Made by a program: the position numbers and the translations under genes | Shown here: in pieces, positions 30,472 to 40,522 of the stretch | Layout: each line of letters starts with the position of its first letter | How positions within the stretch are numbered: the first letter of the stretch is position 1 | Assembly (NCBI GenBank): GCA_949300345.1 | Contig: CASGDR010000006.1 | Location: 1-64,000 of the forward strand | DNA from: an uncultured bacterium | Lineage (GTDB): Bacteria; Bacillota_I; Bacilli_A; RFN20; CAG-826 | Reading direction: 5' to 3' | DNA: 64,000 bases | Notes under the pieces: generated by a model | What the model was told of the DNA's origin: nothing | What the model saw: the letters and a program-made list of their open reading frames with translations, nothing else | Databases searched by the model: none

Positions 30472-33400
30472 TTAGCGCAGGTAAACGAAGCCCTGCTCGT
30501 CCTTATAAAGGAGATGGCGGTTATCCAAATCGTATTTGATGGCGGATTTGATGTACTTCCTTCTCTTCTCGGTCAAGGTATCCTCACCGAAGAGCTTGGC
30601 GGCCTGCCTGATCAGGTCTTCCTCCGACATGGCGCCCTGGGCCTTGAGGATGTCATAGAAGGCATTTGAGAATTCTTTGAAGGAAATGGTCAAGATATTG
30701 CGGGGATTTTCCTTATCGATGCGGTAATAGGACCATCCCTCGATATCGGTCCCGGAAGGATAATAGAACTGTTCCCCGGCGCAGATTTCGGTCTCCTTGG
30801 GGGTATCGGAAAGATCGATCTCGACGTTGGAGCGTAGGACATTGCCAAGACGGGATTTGCCTAGTGCTATCCTGATGCGGTCCATGATTTCGGATTTGGA
30901 GATGGGCCCTTCGGTTTCGATCAAACGCCTGATGGCCTCGAAGATGCGGACCGATTCGTTATCGGAACTGGGAATGGAAAGATTGGCCCTAAGGTAAGGC
31001 AGGGCGTGGGGGAAGAGCTCGATTTCCTTCCTCGAGAAGCTAAGCGGCCCGAGCTTATGGTCATCATCGGGCTCTAGGCTATCCTTGGAATTGATCTTCT
31101 CCACGATATTAGCGACCACCTGTTCGGGATGGTCGAAATATTCCAGCGACCAGACCCTATGGAGCCTCCAGTTGAGGTTCCTTAGGACGGAAGGCTGGAC
31201 CAGGTTGCGGTCCCTGGCGGTCTTGGCCTTGATGTAGCTAGGACCATCGAGCAAGATGCCCAAGATGAAGCGGTCCTTGTTATCGGGATCGACGATGGCA
31301 AGGTCGAGCCTGAATACCGAAGTGCCTAGATCGGTCACCACTTCGTAGCCGAGCTTCCTAAGGTCCTCAGCCAGGTAGCGGGCCACCGAATCGGGATTAT
31401 GGTAGATGGCCCCGCCCTGCATGTTGGAAAGGGTCTCGGTCCCTTCCATGGCAAAGCGCAGGAAATCCTTTAGGTAGCGCGCCCCTTCGTTCTTGGCCCT
31501 TTCGGCCTTGATGTCGCTAGGTAGAATCGAAGAGAAGACCATCATCTCTTCCCTAGCCCTGGTAACCGCGACATTGAGGCGCCTTTCGCCCTTCTCGCGG
31601 GAAAGGGGCCCGAAGTTCAAAGAGAGGGTCCCCGTCTTCTTGTCAGGCCCATAGGTCGTGGAGAAAAGGATGACGTCCCTTTCGTCTCCCTGGACATTTT
31701 CGAGGTTCTTGACGAAGATGCTTTCCCCGCCCGGATTGATGTCGGTGGCCTTGAGTTTGGCCTCCTCTTTTTCTAATAGGTCCATGATGAGGTTCTGCTG
31801 GGCTTCGTTGAAGGTCACCACCCCGATGGAGTGCTCTCTCTTGCTAGGATCCTTGAGGCGTCTTACCACCTCATCTACAACTGCCCTGGCTTCGGCCCTA
31901 TTGATGCCCCTTCCCCTTTCATAGTCGCCTTTTACATGGATATAAGAGACGCACTGCTTCTCTTCGTTGGGAGATGGGAAGGTAAAGAGTTCGTTATCGT
32001 AGAACTGGTTGTTGGAGAAGGCGATGAGGGATTCGTGGCGGGAGCGGTAATGCCAGGTCAGTCGGTTGCGCTTGAAGCCTAGGACAATCGCGTCGTCGAG
32101 CAGGGATTCGAGGTCTTCTTCCAAGCTAAGCAGGGTATTTTCCCCTTCGTTGACCCCGGAAATGTTCGCGTTGAAATAATTGCTCGGTGGCATTTGCTGC
32201 TGGTCGCCGGCAATGACGAGGCTATCGCCGCGGGAAATGGCCCCGATGGCCTCCGAGGTCGGAATCTGGGAAGCCTCATCGAATATGACCGCATCGAAAT
32301 GGTCGTCCTTGCTAAGGAATTGGGCCACCGACTGGGGCGACATCAAAAAGCAGGGGCATAGATTATGGATGAGCTTGCCATAGGTATTGAATAGGAAGCG
32401 CAGGGAAACGCCCCTACCGCCGTTTTTGGAAAGCTTCTTGAGCTGGTATACCTCGGTGGAATTGGCAATCCCTTCGGTGATGAGGGGATAGGACTCGCTG
32501 ATGATGGCCGCGGTTTCCAGGACCGAGAGGCGGCTGAGCTCATCGGTCTGGCGCCCGTAATCCTCGATGGCGTTCATGACCTCCGAACCCGAGAGGTTGG
32601 CCACCCCCTTGTCGGAGGCGGCGAAGGCCACCACCTTGTAGGCCACCGCGTTGACATAGGCATCCTTGATGAGGGATTCGCTTAAGCGGCCCGACATGAA
32701 TCCTTCGACGAGGCCACTAGGAGCCACGGCCTTGAGGCGGTCGATGGCTTCGAGGAACTTGACCCAGGCCCCGAGCATCCCGTCGTTGGAGATGACGAAT
32801 GAGACCTTCTGGGCTTCGGATTTGAAGTATTCCGGACAATCTGGATATAGGTCCAGATCGAAGCCGTGCTCCCTGAAGAGCTTGTCCCTAATGAAGGAGC
32901 GTTCCGAAATCCGGCGCCTTAAAGAGACGTCATTGTCCTCATATATCTTGGTCATGTCGCCTTCGGCTTTGGCGATGATGTTGCAAATCTTCTCATAGTC
33001 GACGGAAGAGGAGACATCCATGTCGCGGATGAGCTTACCGGCCCTTAGGGTCAAATCCAGGTCTTCCTTCAGGGTATCATAGCTAGAAGCCTCATCGGGC
33101 AGATGGGGATATACATAGCGGGGATAGGAACCAAGGGCCTCGATGAGCTTGGTCTTTTCCTCGATGTAGCGGAGGTCTTCGACCGTCTTCAATATGGTCC
33201 TTCTAGAGACTCTGCCCCTAAGTATGTAGGGCTTGAATTCCTTATAGAGGCGCTTGTAGTAACGCCTTCTGGCAAATAGCGATGCCGCCGCATAGCTTTC
33301 CTTGAGGTCCTTGATTTTGGGAAGATGCAGGGAAAGGACGCTGGGGTCGAAGCGCAGCTTGATTTCGTTTTCCAGCCTGGTGATTTCCTGGTTGAGGTCA

Positions 33401-36294
33401 AGGAAGCGCTTGAGGATATCCTCGGCATCGAGGAAGATCTCGTTTCCGATCTTGTCATAGAGGATGCCCTTGCTGCTGCCTAAGACGCTGCTGAGCTCGA
33501 CGAAGATCTCGGCGTTCTTCCGAGTCGACTGTAAGCCCGGGAGCTTGCGGAGGCAGTTATATAGGCAAAGGGAGAGATTCTTATCCAGTTCCAATAAAGG
33601 CTTGAGGGCTTGGGGCAAGGCCTCCCTTTCAAGCAAGGAGTATTCCCTCTTCTGGTATGGACGGAAGGGATTGTTGCTATAGCCCCGGTTGACCGAGGAG
33701 TGGTTCAAGACCGAATCGATCGCATCCAGGGTCTCCCGGTATTTCTCGGCGGTCAGTCCCCTCGCGTAGTCCTCATCCACTTCGAATAAACCCTTGGCCT
33801 TCTTGGAACGAAGGTAGGCCAAAACGGCTTGGTTGATGGAACAAAAGAAGCCTTCCGGAAGTTCCAATATGCCGAGCAACCCGTTGAGCCTAGCCCTTGA
33901 CTGGGCCACCTCATCGGCCTTCTGCTTATAGCCCTCCCCACCTTTAAGGGGGCCCATGTCCAGGAGGGTTCCGATATTTTTGAGCACATCGCTCTTATTG
34001 GTCTTGACCGAGGATAGCTGCAGGCAGAACTGCCCTAGTCCCAAAGCATCAAGACGGGATTTTACAACCCCTAGGGCTACTTCCTTTTCCGCTACAAAGA
34101 GGACGGATTTGCGGTGAAACAGGAAGTTCACGATCATGTTGGCGATGGTCTGGCTCTTCCCGGTCCCGGGTGGGCCGTCCATGATGAAGGACTCCCCGTT
34201 TAGGGCATCGGAGATGGCTTTGATCTGGGAGGAATCGCATGGAAGGGGCAAGGCCAGATCCTCGGGAGCAATCATCCCGTCGATATCATGGGCCTCGATG
34301 AGCCCTTCTTTTTCCTGCCACTTCTTCTCGCCGGAAACAAAAGAGGCAATGAAGGGATTCTCAAGCAGTTCGTCCTTGCGGTACTTGAGGTCGTTCCACA
34401 TCACGAAATGGGCAAAGCCGAACAGTCCGGCGGAGGAATAGGATTCCAATAAGCCCCATCCGTTTTTTTCGCTGATCTTGGTGCGGATGAAATTGTAAAT
34501 CATGCGGATGTCGGGAATCCCGTCTTCCCTCTTCCTCATCGAACCCAGGATGGGATCGAAGTCGAGGTTATAGACTTCATGGAAATATTCCAGCACCGTG
34601 GTGTTCAGCGAGAGGTCTTCGAAATCGTATTCGAGGGAGAAATAGTTCCCCGACTTGCGCCGGGGCATCTTCACCGGGAGAAGGAAGACCGGGGCATACA
34701 TGGCCCCCTTGCCGATCGAAGCGGCCTTCTCGTTATCGAACCACTTGAATAGGCCGATGGTCAGAAACAAAGGGTTGGAACCCGATTCTTCCAAGGCCGT
34801 GTTGCTCTTTCTGGAAAGTCCCTTGAAATAGCTTTCCACATCCCCTTTCCTGGAGGTTGCCAGAATCTGGCCCTTCTTGAAGTTTTCCTCCGCCAACTTG
34901 GAGAAGGTCTTGGGTGGGAAATCCAAGATCTTGTCATTGTCGTTGAAGGGATAGGAATTGAAGTCGAAAGGCACCACATGGAGGCGGTTCCTCTCCGAGA
35001 GGAATCGGACCAGTTCCTCGGCATCGGGCACTAGGAACTGGGAAGCGCTGGAGGCAATCTTCAGGTTGATGAGGCGGTTGGCCAAATTCAAATCCAGCAG
35101 TTTTTCCAACCAGTGGTCAAAGCGCGACTTGTTGCCCCTATCGTCAGTGGGGATATAGCGGCGGGCCGATAATTCGACCCTGGGGGTCCCATAGTCGTCC
35201 TCGATTTCGAAATCGGGAAGCTCGAGTTTGCTTTCCCCATCGATGTCATGGGGAGTGGGAACCGGGAGCATATGCCCTTTGCGGCACATATCGATATCGA
35301 GGGCGTAGCGGAAGCGCGATTCCACGGCGATGGATTTATAGCCGGCATCCACGGCTTGGTCAAATGGGGCAAGCACGGAGGAATGGGCCATGGTCACATC
35401 GATGAGGGAGAGATAGTTGAAGCCTTTGGAGGCCGCAGTCGCCAAAAGGGTGCCGTTTTCCTCAAAGGGGGCCACCGAATGCTCATCGTCGAGCCAGACG
35501 CCGACAAGGGCGTGGCTGCGTAGCAATATGAGCAAGGGCTTAAGTCCGATCGATTCGGCCAAGGAAGCGAAAAGCAATGCAAAATCAAGGCAAGTCGCCA
35601 CCTTTTCCTTCAAAACCACATAGGGTAGCCTCACCCTTTGGAAGGTTTTCTCAAAAGAGGTGGGCGGAGCCGAGTAGCGGATCCCTCTTTTAAGCAGGGT
35701 CCGATACAAAGCGTCCAGTTCTTCCAATACCTTGTTGGGATCATGGTATTGGTAGCCGGCAAAGGAGTCCCTGCCGTATTTCTGCCTTAGTTCCCCGGCA
35801 GCTTCCTCGACAAGCTTCTTCACTTCATCGTCATTGGGGGTAACGAAGGAGGCCAGTATCTCCGGAATGCGGCAGTCGGAAGCCGATTCGTCTATGGGTA
35901 GCAGCTTGAGGTTATGGAACTGCTTGGCCAAGATGTTGCCTTCGGCATCCACTAACTCAAAGGTCATGGCGATGGGCATGGCCTCATTGACCTTATAGAG
36001 TTCCATCGCATCGACGAAAAGGGAGAATTGGTTGATCAAAGTCTTCTTGCCGTGCTCAAGCAGGGAAATCTTGACCGGGGCTACCTCGATCCCGGCGAAG
36101 GGAGTGCGGATGTGCAAATCGACATCGCGGTAGTCGGTCAACGACTTGTTTTCGATGGTGACGCTGCGCAGAAATGAAAAAGCGTTCTGGCGGCTCGAGG
36201 AGGAAACCCGCTTGATTTCCATCTCAGCCTGATAGTTAACGTAAGTGAGGAAACTGAGTCCCTCGATAGATATGGAAAGCAAAGAATCGGCCAT
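30472..36294 (-). CDS. DUF4011-type superfamily 1 helicase with transglutaminase-like and nuclease-like domains
   Basis: A 1940-residue protein, the largest gene here. An N-terminal beta-rich part leads to a transglutaminase-like fold (CLDFALLFASLAESIG near 240, RSHALVGVWLDD near 265: Cys, His, Asp). The SF1 helicase has Walker A GPPGTGKSQT near 710, Walker B FDEASQ near 1340 and motif VI VAVTRARE near 1575, with a long coiled insertion between. A Vsr/REase-like segment (about 1630-1730, DLAIVD and LDGPSY) and a DUF3320-like end follow. Such proteins occur in bacterial defence islands, but no known partner is adjacent. The ATG follows TATACT by seven bases. Confidence 0.85.
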   Translation of the reverse strand: MADSLLSISIEGLSFLTYVNYQAEMEIKRVSSSSRQNAFSFLRSVTIENKSLTDYRDVDLHIRTPFAGIEVAPVKISLLEHGKKTLINQFSLFVDAMELYKVNEAMPIAMTFELVDAEGNILAKQFHNLKLLPIDESASDCRIPEILASFVTPNDDEVKKLVEEAAGELRQKYGRDSFAGYQYHDPNKVLEELDALYRTLLKRGIRYSAPPTSFEKTFQRVRLPYVVLKEKVATCLDFALLFASLAESIGLKPLLILLRSHALVGVWLDDEHSVAPFEENGTLLATAASKGFNYLSLIDVTMAHSSVLAPFDQAVDAGYKSIAVESRFRYALDIDMCRKGHMLPVPTPHDIDGESKLELPDFEIEDDYGTPRVELSARRYIPTDDRGNKSRFDHWLEKLLDLNLANRLINLKIASSASQFLVPDAEELVRFLSERNRLHVVPFDFNSYPFNDNDKILDFPPKTFSKLAEENFKKGQILATSRKGDVESYFKGLSRKSNTALEESGSNPLFLTIGLFKWFDNEKAASIGKGAMYAPVFLLPVKMPRRKSGNYFSLEYDFEDLSLNTTVLEYFHEVYNLDFDPILGSMRKREDGIPDIRMIYNFIRTKISEKNGWGLLESYSSAGLFGFAHFVMWNDLKYRKDELLENPFIASFVSGEKKWQEKEGLIEAHDIDGMIAPEDLALPLPCDSSQIKAISDALNGESFIMDGPPGTGKSQTIANMIVNFLFHRKSVLFVAEKEVALGVVKSRLDALGLGQFCLQLSSVKTNKSDVLKNIGTLLDMGPLKGGEGYKQKADEVAQSRARLNGLLGILELPEGFFCSINQAVLAYLRSKKAKGLFEVDEDYARGLTAEKYRETLDAIDSVLNHSSVNRGYSNNPFRPYQKREYSLLEREALPQALKPLLELDKNLSLCLYNCLRKLPGLQSTRKNAEIFVELSSVLGSSKGILYDKIGNEIFLDAEDILKRFLDLNQEITRLENEIKLRFDPSVLSLHLPKIKDLKESYAAASLFARRRYYKRLYKEFKPYILRGRVSRRTILKTVEDLRYIEEKTKLIEALGSYPRYVYPHLPDEASSYDTLKEDLDLTLRAGKLIRDMDVSSSVDYEKICNIIAKAEGDMTKIYEDNDVSLRRRISERSFIRDKLFREHGFDLDLYPDCPEYFKSEAQKVSFVISNDGMLGAWVKFLEAIDRLKAVAPSGLVEGFMSGRLSESLIKDAYVNAVAYKVVAFAASDKGVANLSGSEVMNAIEDYGRQTDELSRLSVLETAAIISESYPLITEGIANSTEVYQLKKLSKNGGRGVSLRFLFNTYGKLIHNLCPCFLMSPQSVAQFLSKDDHFDAVIFDEASQIPTSEAIGAISRGDSLVIAGDQQQMPPSNYFNANISGVNEGENTLLSLEEDLESLLDDAIVLGFKRNRLTWHYRSRHESLIAFSNNQFYDNELFTFPSPNEEKQCVSYIHVKGDYERGRGINRAEARAVVDEVVRRLKDPSKREHSIGVVTFNEAQQNLIMDLLEKEEAKLKATDINPGGESIFVKNLENVQGDERDVILFSTTYGPDKKTGTLSLNFGPLSREKGERRLNVAVTRAREEMMVFSSILPSDIKAERAKNEGARYLKDFLRFAMEGTETLSNMQGGAIYHNPDSVARYLAEDLRKLGYEVVTDLGTSVFRLDLAIVDPDNKDRFILGILLDGPSYIKAKTARDRNLVQPSVLRNLNWRLHRVWSLEYFDHPEQVVANIVEKINSKDSLEPDDDHKLGPLSFSRKEIELFPHALPYLRANLSIPSSDNESVRIFEAIRRLIETEGPISKSEIMDRIRIALGKSRLGNVLRSNVEIDLSDTPKETEICAGEQFYYPSGTDIEGWSYYRIDKENPRNILTISFKEFSNAFYDILKAQGAMSEEDLIRQAAKLFGEDTLTEKRRKYIKSAIKYDLDNRHLLYKDEQGFVYLR

Positions 36295-36301
36295 CTTGTT
36301 G

Positions 36302-36307
36302 AGTATA
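36302..36307 (-). promoter_or_regulatory. -10-like box of the helicase gene
   Basis: TATACT ends seven bases before the ATG at 36294. No ribosome binding site. Confidence 0.5.
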
Positions 36308-36311
36308 AATC

Positions 36312-36333
36312 AAAAAGGGGTTCCATTGACCCC
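36312..36333 (-). terminator. parB terminator
   Basis: GGGGT and ACCCC form a hairpin with a seven-base loop on the minus strand, followed by TTTTTG. It lies right upstream of the helicase -10 box. Confidence 0.75.
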
Positions 36334-36340
36334 TTTGGAT

Positions 36341-37180
36341 TCATTTTTCCAATTCCTTGAGGAATTTGAGGAAGGCTTCCTTCTTCTTGGGGGAGGGGAA
36401 ATCGAAGACAAGATGGGATTCCCCTTCTTCGATGAACAAGACCCCAAGCTTCTTGCAAAGGCGGCTGAGGTCATTGTCTTCCTCATAGATGTCGGTGCCA
36501 TAGCGCACCATCTCCTCGGTTTGCCTGACCGAGAGTCCCTTGTTTTTGATGATGCGGACCATCTTGTGGGTCTCTTCCTCCGAGAGGTTGACGAGGGCCC
36601 GGCAGTGGCCATAGGAGAGCACCCCTAGGGAGAGGTCGTCCAGTACGTCGTCGGGCAGATGGAGCAGCCTCAGGATGTTGGTGACCTGCGACCTCGAGCA
36701 GTGGCTGAGGTTGGCCAAGGTGGCTTGGTCATAGCCGAACTTGTCGCGTAGGGCGGCATAGACGAGGGCCATTTCCACCACATTCGAATCCCTTTGGTCA
36801 CGGATATCGGCCAGTAGCATGAGCAAGGCTTCCTGGTCATCGGGATGGTTGAGGACGCAGGGAACGGTTTCCAATCCCGCCTTCTTGGCGGCGTGGTACC
36901 TTTTCCTTCCTAGCAGCAATTCATAATGGTTGCCGACCGGGCGGACGACCAGAGGGTTCCACAGGCCTTTTTCCTTGATGCCGTTGGCAAAGCGCTCGAT
37001 GGCCTCCTCATCCAGTTTGGCCCGCTTGATGGTGGAATTGTCGTTGATCTGGCTTAGAGGCAATTGCCTCCCCCCGCTGGACATGTATTCCTTTTCCATC
37101 TCCGCGACGATGTCGTTGCGGCCGAACTTCTTGATGAGATTGGCCAAGGAAGGATCGTGTTTCTTGATGGTCCTACTCAT
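36341..37180 (-). CDS. parB: ParB family chromosome partition protein
   Basis: A 279-residue ParB. The N-terminal CTPase/ParB domain contains GLWNPLVVRPVGNHYELLLGRKRY (the GERR-like motif reads GRKRY) near 90-113; the helix-turn-helix is LANLSHCSRSQVTNILRLL near 163-181. The C-terminal dimerisation part is lysine-rich. It binds parS and loads SMC during segregation. I chose the ATG at 37180, which overlaps parA by eight bases. No parS site was found by eye in the window. A terminator follows. Confidence 0.92.
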   Translation of the reverse strand: MSRTIKKHDPSLANLIKKFGRNDIVAEMEKEYMSSGGRQLPLSQINDNSTIKRAKLDEEAIERFANGIKEKGLWNPLVVRPVGNHYELLLGRKRYHAAKKAGLETVPCVLNHPDDQEALLMLLADIRDQRDSNVVEMALVYAALRDKFGYDQATLANLSHCSRSQVTNILRLLHLPDDVLDDLSLGVLSYGHCRALVNLSEEETHKMVRIIKNKGLSVRQTEEMVRYGTDIYEEDNDLSRLCKKLGVLFIEEGESHLVFDFPSPKKKEAFLKFLKELEK

Positions 37181-37934
37181 GGTCGATGACCTCCCTAGCC
37201 AAGGCAAAATAGGCCAAAGAGCCCGAGGCGCTGGGCCTCCAATAGGTGACCGGCTGCCCCATGGCGATGGCCTCGGCCACCGAGATGTTGCGGGGTACCA
37301 CGGAATGGAACATCGTCTCTTTGAAGAGGGATTTGACCTCGGTCATCACGTCGGTAGCCAGCTTGGTTCTGGAATCGTACATGGTAAGGAGTAAACCCTC
37401 GATTTTCAGATCGGGGTTGTAGTTACGCTGGATCGAGGCGATGGAGCTAAGGATGGCAGCCACGGCTTCCATCGCGAAATATTCGCATTGGACCGGGATG
37501 ATGACCGAATCCGAGGCCACGAGGGCGTTGATGTTGAGCAATCCCAATGAAGGCGGGCAATCGACGATCACGTAATCGAACTGGTTCCTTATGTCCTTGA
37601 TGGCGTCTTTGAGAATGAAATAGGGCTTTTCGATGTTTCCGGCTTCCGAAGCCCAATAGGATGCCAAGCGCAGGTTGGAAGGGACGATGGTCACCTTGGT
37701 GGCCTCATCGTAAAGCCCGACTTTGCCTAGATCATGACCTAGGAGCAATTCCACCGTCGTGTTTTTAACGCCGGTGACGTCGATGCCAAATCCCCTACCG
37801 GCATTGCCTTGGGGATCCATATCGATCAAAAGGACCTTGCGGCCCAGCTTGCTAAGCCCAGCCGAGAGGTTGATCGCGGTCGTGGTCTTGCCGACCCCGC
37901 CCTTCTGATTGGAAATGGAGATGACTCTGCCCAT
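37173..37934 (-). CDS. parA: ParA family ATPase (Soj)
   Basis: A 253-residue Walker-type ATPase that partners ParB. The deviant Walker A is QKGGVGKTT near residues 10-18, Walker A' is LIDMDPQGN near 36-44, and VIVDCPPSLG near 120-129 is Walker B. The short form without an N-terminal HTH is typical of chromosomal Soj. GATAAT ends seven bases before the ATG with no ribosome binding site, so parA-parB form a unit separate from mnmG-rsmG although adjacent to it. Confidence 0.95.
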   Translation of the reverse strand: MGRVISISNQKGGVGKTTTAINLSAGLSKLGRKVLLIDMDPQGNAGRGFGIDVTGVKNTTVELLLGHDLGKVGLYDEATKVTIVPSNLRLASYWASEAGNIEKPYFILKDAIKDIRNQFDYVIVDCPPSLGLLNINALVASDSVIIPVQCEYFAMEAVAAILSSIASIQRNYNPDLKIEGLLLTMYDSRTKLATDVMTEVKSLFKETMFHSVVPRNISVAEAIAMGQPVTYWRPSASGSLAYFALAREVIDHE

Positions 37935-37941
37935 GTCTGCT

Positions 37942-37947
37942 ATTATC
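37942..37947 (-). promoter_or_regulatory. -10-like box of parA
   Basis: GATAAT ends seven bases before the parA ATG. No ribosome binding site. Confidence 0.55.
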
Positions 37948-37966
37948 CAACAAAGTAGAGCCTTCC

Positions 37967-38653
37967 CTAAAGGGGTTTGGAAAGCATTTTGGCATATGGC
38001 CGAGGATATTTTTCCGGGGTGGCCTTTTCCTTTTTGTACAAGGTGATGGTCCTAGTCCCTTTTTCCTCGGGCAGTTCTTCTAGGAAACGGCCGCCTATGG
38101 CTAGTCCCAGCTTCTTCGCGACACTAGTAGCGGCCTTATCCTCATTCTCCCCTTCCCTACCCCGCATGGAGAGGAAGGTTCCGCCGATCTTCAGCAAAGG
38201 GGCGGATAGCTCGAGCATGATGTTAAGCGCAGCCACGGCCCGGCCGGAAACGATGTCAAAACTGCCCTTCATCCTCACTTCTTCAGCTCTAGAGTTGAGA
38301 ACAATGGCATTCTTGATATCCAGCTTTTGGATGGCTTCTTTCATGAAGGCGACCTTCTTGCCGTTTGATTCGCAGAGGGTGATCTCGCTACTAGGCTCGG
38401 CAATGGCAAACACCAGCCCCGGGAATCCGGCGCCCGAGCCGATATCGAAGACCCTCTTGTCCTTGAAGCAAAGATGTTCCATCGGAATCAGGCAATCATA
38501 GATGTGTTTGATGAGCCCTTCGGAAAAGTCCTCGATGGCCGTGAGGTTGGTAACCTTGTTCTTTTCTAGGACCAATTGAAGAAACTCCCCTAACCGGGAG
38601 ACTTGGCCTTCTTTAAGGAAGTCAAACCTGGTCGCGATATGGGCAAGTTCCAT
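37967..38653 (-). CDS. rsmG: 16S rRNA (guanine-527-N7)-methyltransferase
   Basis: A 228-residue SAM-dependent methyltransferase that makes m7G527 in the 16S rRNA 530 loop; loss gives streptomycin resistance in other bacteria. The SAM-binding loop is DIGSGAGFPG near residues 69-78, followed by CESNGKK and ALNIMLELSAPLLKIGG. It starts two bases after the mnmG stop, the classical mnmG-rsmG pair found near oriC and parAB in many Bacilli. Confidence 0.95.
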   Translation of the reverse strand: MELAHIATRFDFLKEGQVSRLGEFLQLVLEKNKVTNLTAIEDFSEGLIKHIYDCLIPMEHLCFKDKRVFDIGSGAGFPGLVFAIAEPSSEITLCESNGKKVAFMKEAIQKLDIKNAIVLNSRAEEVRMKGSFDIVSGRAVAALNIMLELSAPLLKIGGTFLSMRGREGENEDKAATSVAKKLGLAIGGRFLEELPEEKGTRTITLYKKEKATPEKYPRPYAKMLSKPL

Positions 38654-38655
38654 CT

Positions 38656-40521
38656 TTAGCCTTTCTTTTTTAGGTGCAGGGCCAGTATGGCGCAGTCGGC
38701 GGGATTTACGCCGGGGATGCGCGAGGCTTGCCCTAGGGTCAAGGGTCTTACTTTGGAAAGCTTTTCCCTAGCCTCGAGCCGAAGGCCCTTGAGGGAAAGA
38801 TAATCCAAATCGCTAGGCAAGGAAACATCTTCGAGCTTCTTTAGTTTTTCGGCTTCCTTCTTGGCCCGCTCAATATATCCCTCGAACTTGGTTTCGGTCT
38901 CTAAGCTAAGGACATCGTTACCCAATAGCCTGAGTTCTTGCAAAGAGGGAATTTGGCTTTCCACCATCTTGTAGGTAACCCTGGGGCGCTTAAGCAAGGC
39001 AAGGGCGTTTACCCCTTCCCCGGTTATCTCATAGCCGGCCTCAGCAAGGATATCGTCGAGTCCGGTTTTGGAATTTAGGGTAGTCGAAAGGAGGATGTCC
39101 TTGGCCTTTTTGATCCTTTCTTCCGATAGATTGAACTTTTCGATTCTTTCCTTGGAGGCCGTTTTGATGGCAATGGCCTTGGGGGTCAGCCTTTTGGCAG
39201 CGTTATCGTGCCTTAAAAGCAAACGGTATTCGGCCCTTGAGGATAAAAGGCGATAAGGCTCTTCGGTCCCCTTGGTCAATAGATCGTCGATCATGACTCC
39301 GATATAGGCTTCGTCCCGACGCAATATGAAGGGAGGTTTGCCTAGTATCTTCAAGGAGGCATTGATGCCGGCCATAAGGCCAAGGGCCCCGGCCTCCTCA
39401 TAGCCCGAGGTACCTAGGATCTGACCCGCGCAGTATAGGCCTTGGTAGCGTTTGTGTTCCAGGGTTGGAAGAAACTCCAAGGAATCCAGGCAATCGTATT
39501 CGATCTGATAGGCGTATTTGAGGATTTCGGCCTTCTCTAACCCATGCAGGGAATGAACCAGCTCGTCTTGGATATAACGGGGGAAGCCGGTGGAGAAACC
39601 CTGAAGGTAAATGGACTCGCTGCCCCTGATTTCCGGTTCGAGGAAAAGCTGGTGGCGGGGCTTATCGCCAAAACGCATGACCTTGGACTCAATAGCCGGG
39701 CAATAACGAGGCCCGACCGAGGTTATCGAGCCGTTATATAAGGCAGACTTTTCAATGTTTTCGCGTATGATTTGCAGGGTTTTCTCACTCGTATGTATCA
39801 AATAACAGGGCAATTGCCCTTCCAGTTTCCTATAGCCCTCGCTAAGGAAGGAGAAATTGTAATAACCCTCCATTCCCGGCTCGATTTCGGCCTTGGAATA
39901 GTCGATGGTGCTGCTTTTGATGCGAGGTGGGGTCCCAGTTTTCAGACGGAAGGTCCTAAGGCCCATTTCCCTAAGCGACTCGGACAATCCCAAAGAAGCT
40001 TTTTCCCCATCGGGTCCTTCCTTGTAGTTTTCTTCTCCCCTGATGATGGTGGAATCCATGTAGGTCCCGGTTGTCAGGATGGTGGCTTTGGCCCTGATCT
40101 GACTACCGTCTTCAAGAAGAACACCTAGGACTTTGCCCTCTTCATAGATAAGGGATTTGGCCTCCCCTTCCACGATGGTGAGGTTTTCTATTTTCCCTAG
40201 GACTTCCTGGGCATATTTGGGATAGCCAAGCTTATCGACCTGGGCCCTTAGGCACTGCACCCCCGGCCCTTTGGCGGTGTTTAGCATCTTCACCTGCAGG
40301 GGGTCATGGTCGGCCAAAAGGCCCATCAGCCCTCCCAAGGCGTCGATTTCCCTGGCCACGATGCCCTTGGCCGAACCTCCGATATGGGGATTGCAGGGCG
40401 TATTGCCGATCATGGTCTTGCTAAGGGAAAGCAAAACGGTCCTTAGACCCAAAACCGCGGCAATGTGGGAGGCTTCGATGCCGGCGTGTCCGCCGCCGAC
40501 GACGAGTACGTCGGCGTCCAT
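38656..40521 (-). CDS. mnmG: tRNA uridine-5-carboxymethylaminomethyl modification enzyme MnmG
   Basis: A 621-residue FAD protein that with MnmE modifies U34 of tRNAs ending in purine-reading anticodons. The dinucleotide-binding loop is VVGGGHAGIEA near residues 7-17; TGTYMDS and the TGTPPRIK and PRYCPAIESK segments are diagnostic, and the C-terminal helical domain begins near 550. Length is standard. MnmE is not in the window. It begins one base after sufB, so it is probably the distal part of the suf operon. Confidence 0.97.
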   Translation of the reverse strand: MDADVLVVGGGHAGIEASHIAAVLGLRTVLLSLSKTMIGNTPCNPHIGGSAKGIVAREIDALGGLMGLLADHDPLQVKMLNTAKGPGVQCLRAQVDKLGYPKYAQEVLGKIENLTIVEGEAKSLIYEEGKVLGVLLEDGSQIRAKATILTTGTYMDSTIIRGEENYKEGPDGEKASLGLSESLREMGLRTFRLKTGTPPRIKSSTIDYSKAEIEPGMEGYYNFSFLSEGYRKLEGQLPCYLIHTSEKTLQIIRENIEKSALYNGSITSVGPRYCPAIESKVMRFGDKPRHQLFLEPEIRGSESIYLQGFSTGFPRYIQDELVHSLHGLEKAEILKYAYQIEYDCLDSLEFLPTLEHKRYQGLYCAGQILGTSGYEEAGALGLMAGINASLKILGKPPFILRRDEAYIGVMIDDLLTKGTEEPYRLLSSRAEYRLLLRHDNAAKRLTPKAIAIKTASKERIEKFNLSEERIKKAKDILLSTTLNSKTGLDDILAEAGYEITGEGVNALALLKRPRVTYKMVESQIPSLQELRLLGNDVLSLETETKFEGYIERAKKEAEKLKKLEDVSLPSDLDYLSLKGLRLEAREKLSKVRPLTLGQASRIPGVNPADCAILALHLKKKG

Positions 40522-40522
40522 G

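Noticed and set aside
36341..40521. Chromosomal origin oriC next to mnmG-rsmG-parAB
   Set aside because: These genes often lie near oriC, but no dnaA, rpmH, mnmE or DnaA-box cluster was seen in the window, and gene orientation does not switch here.
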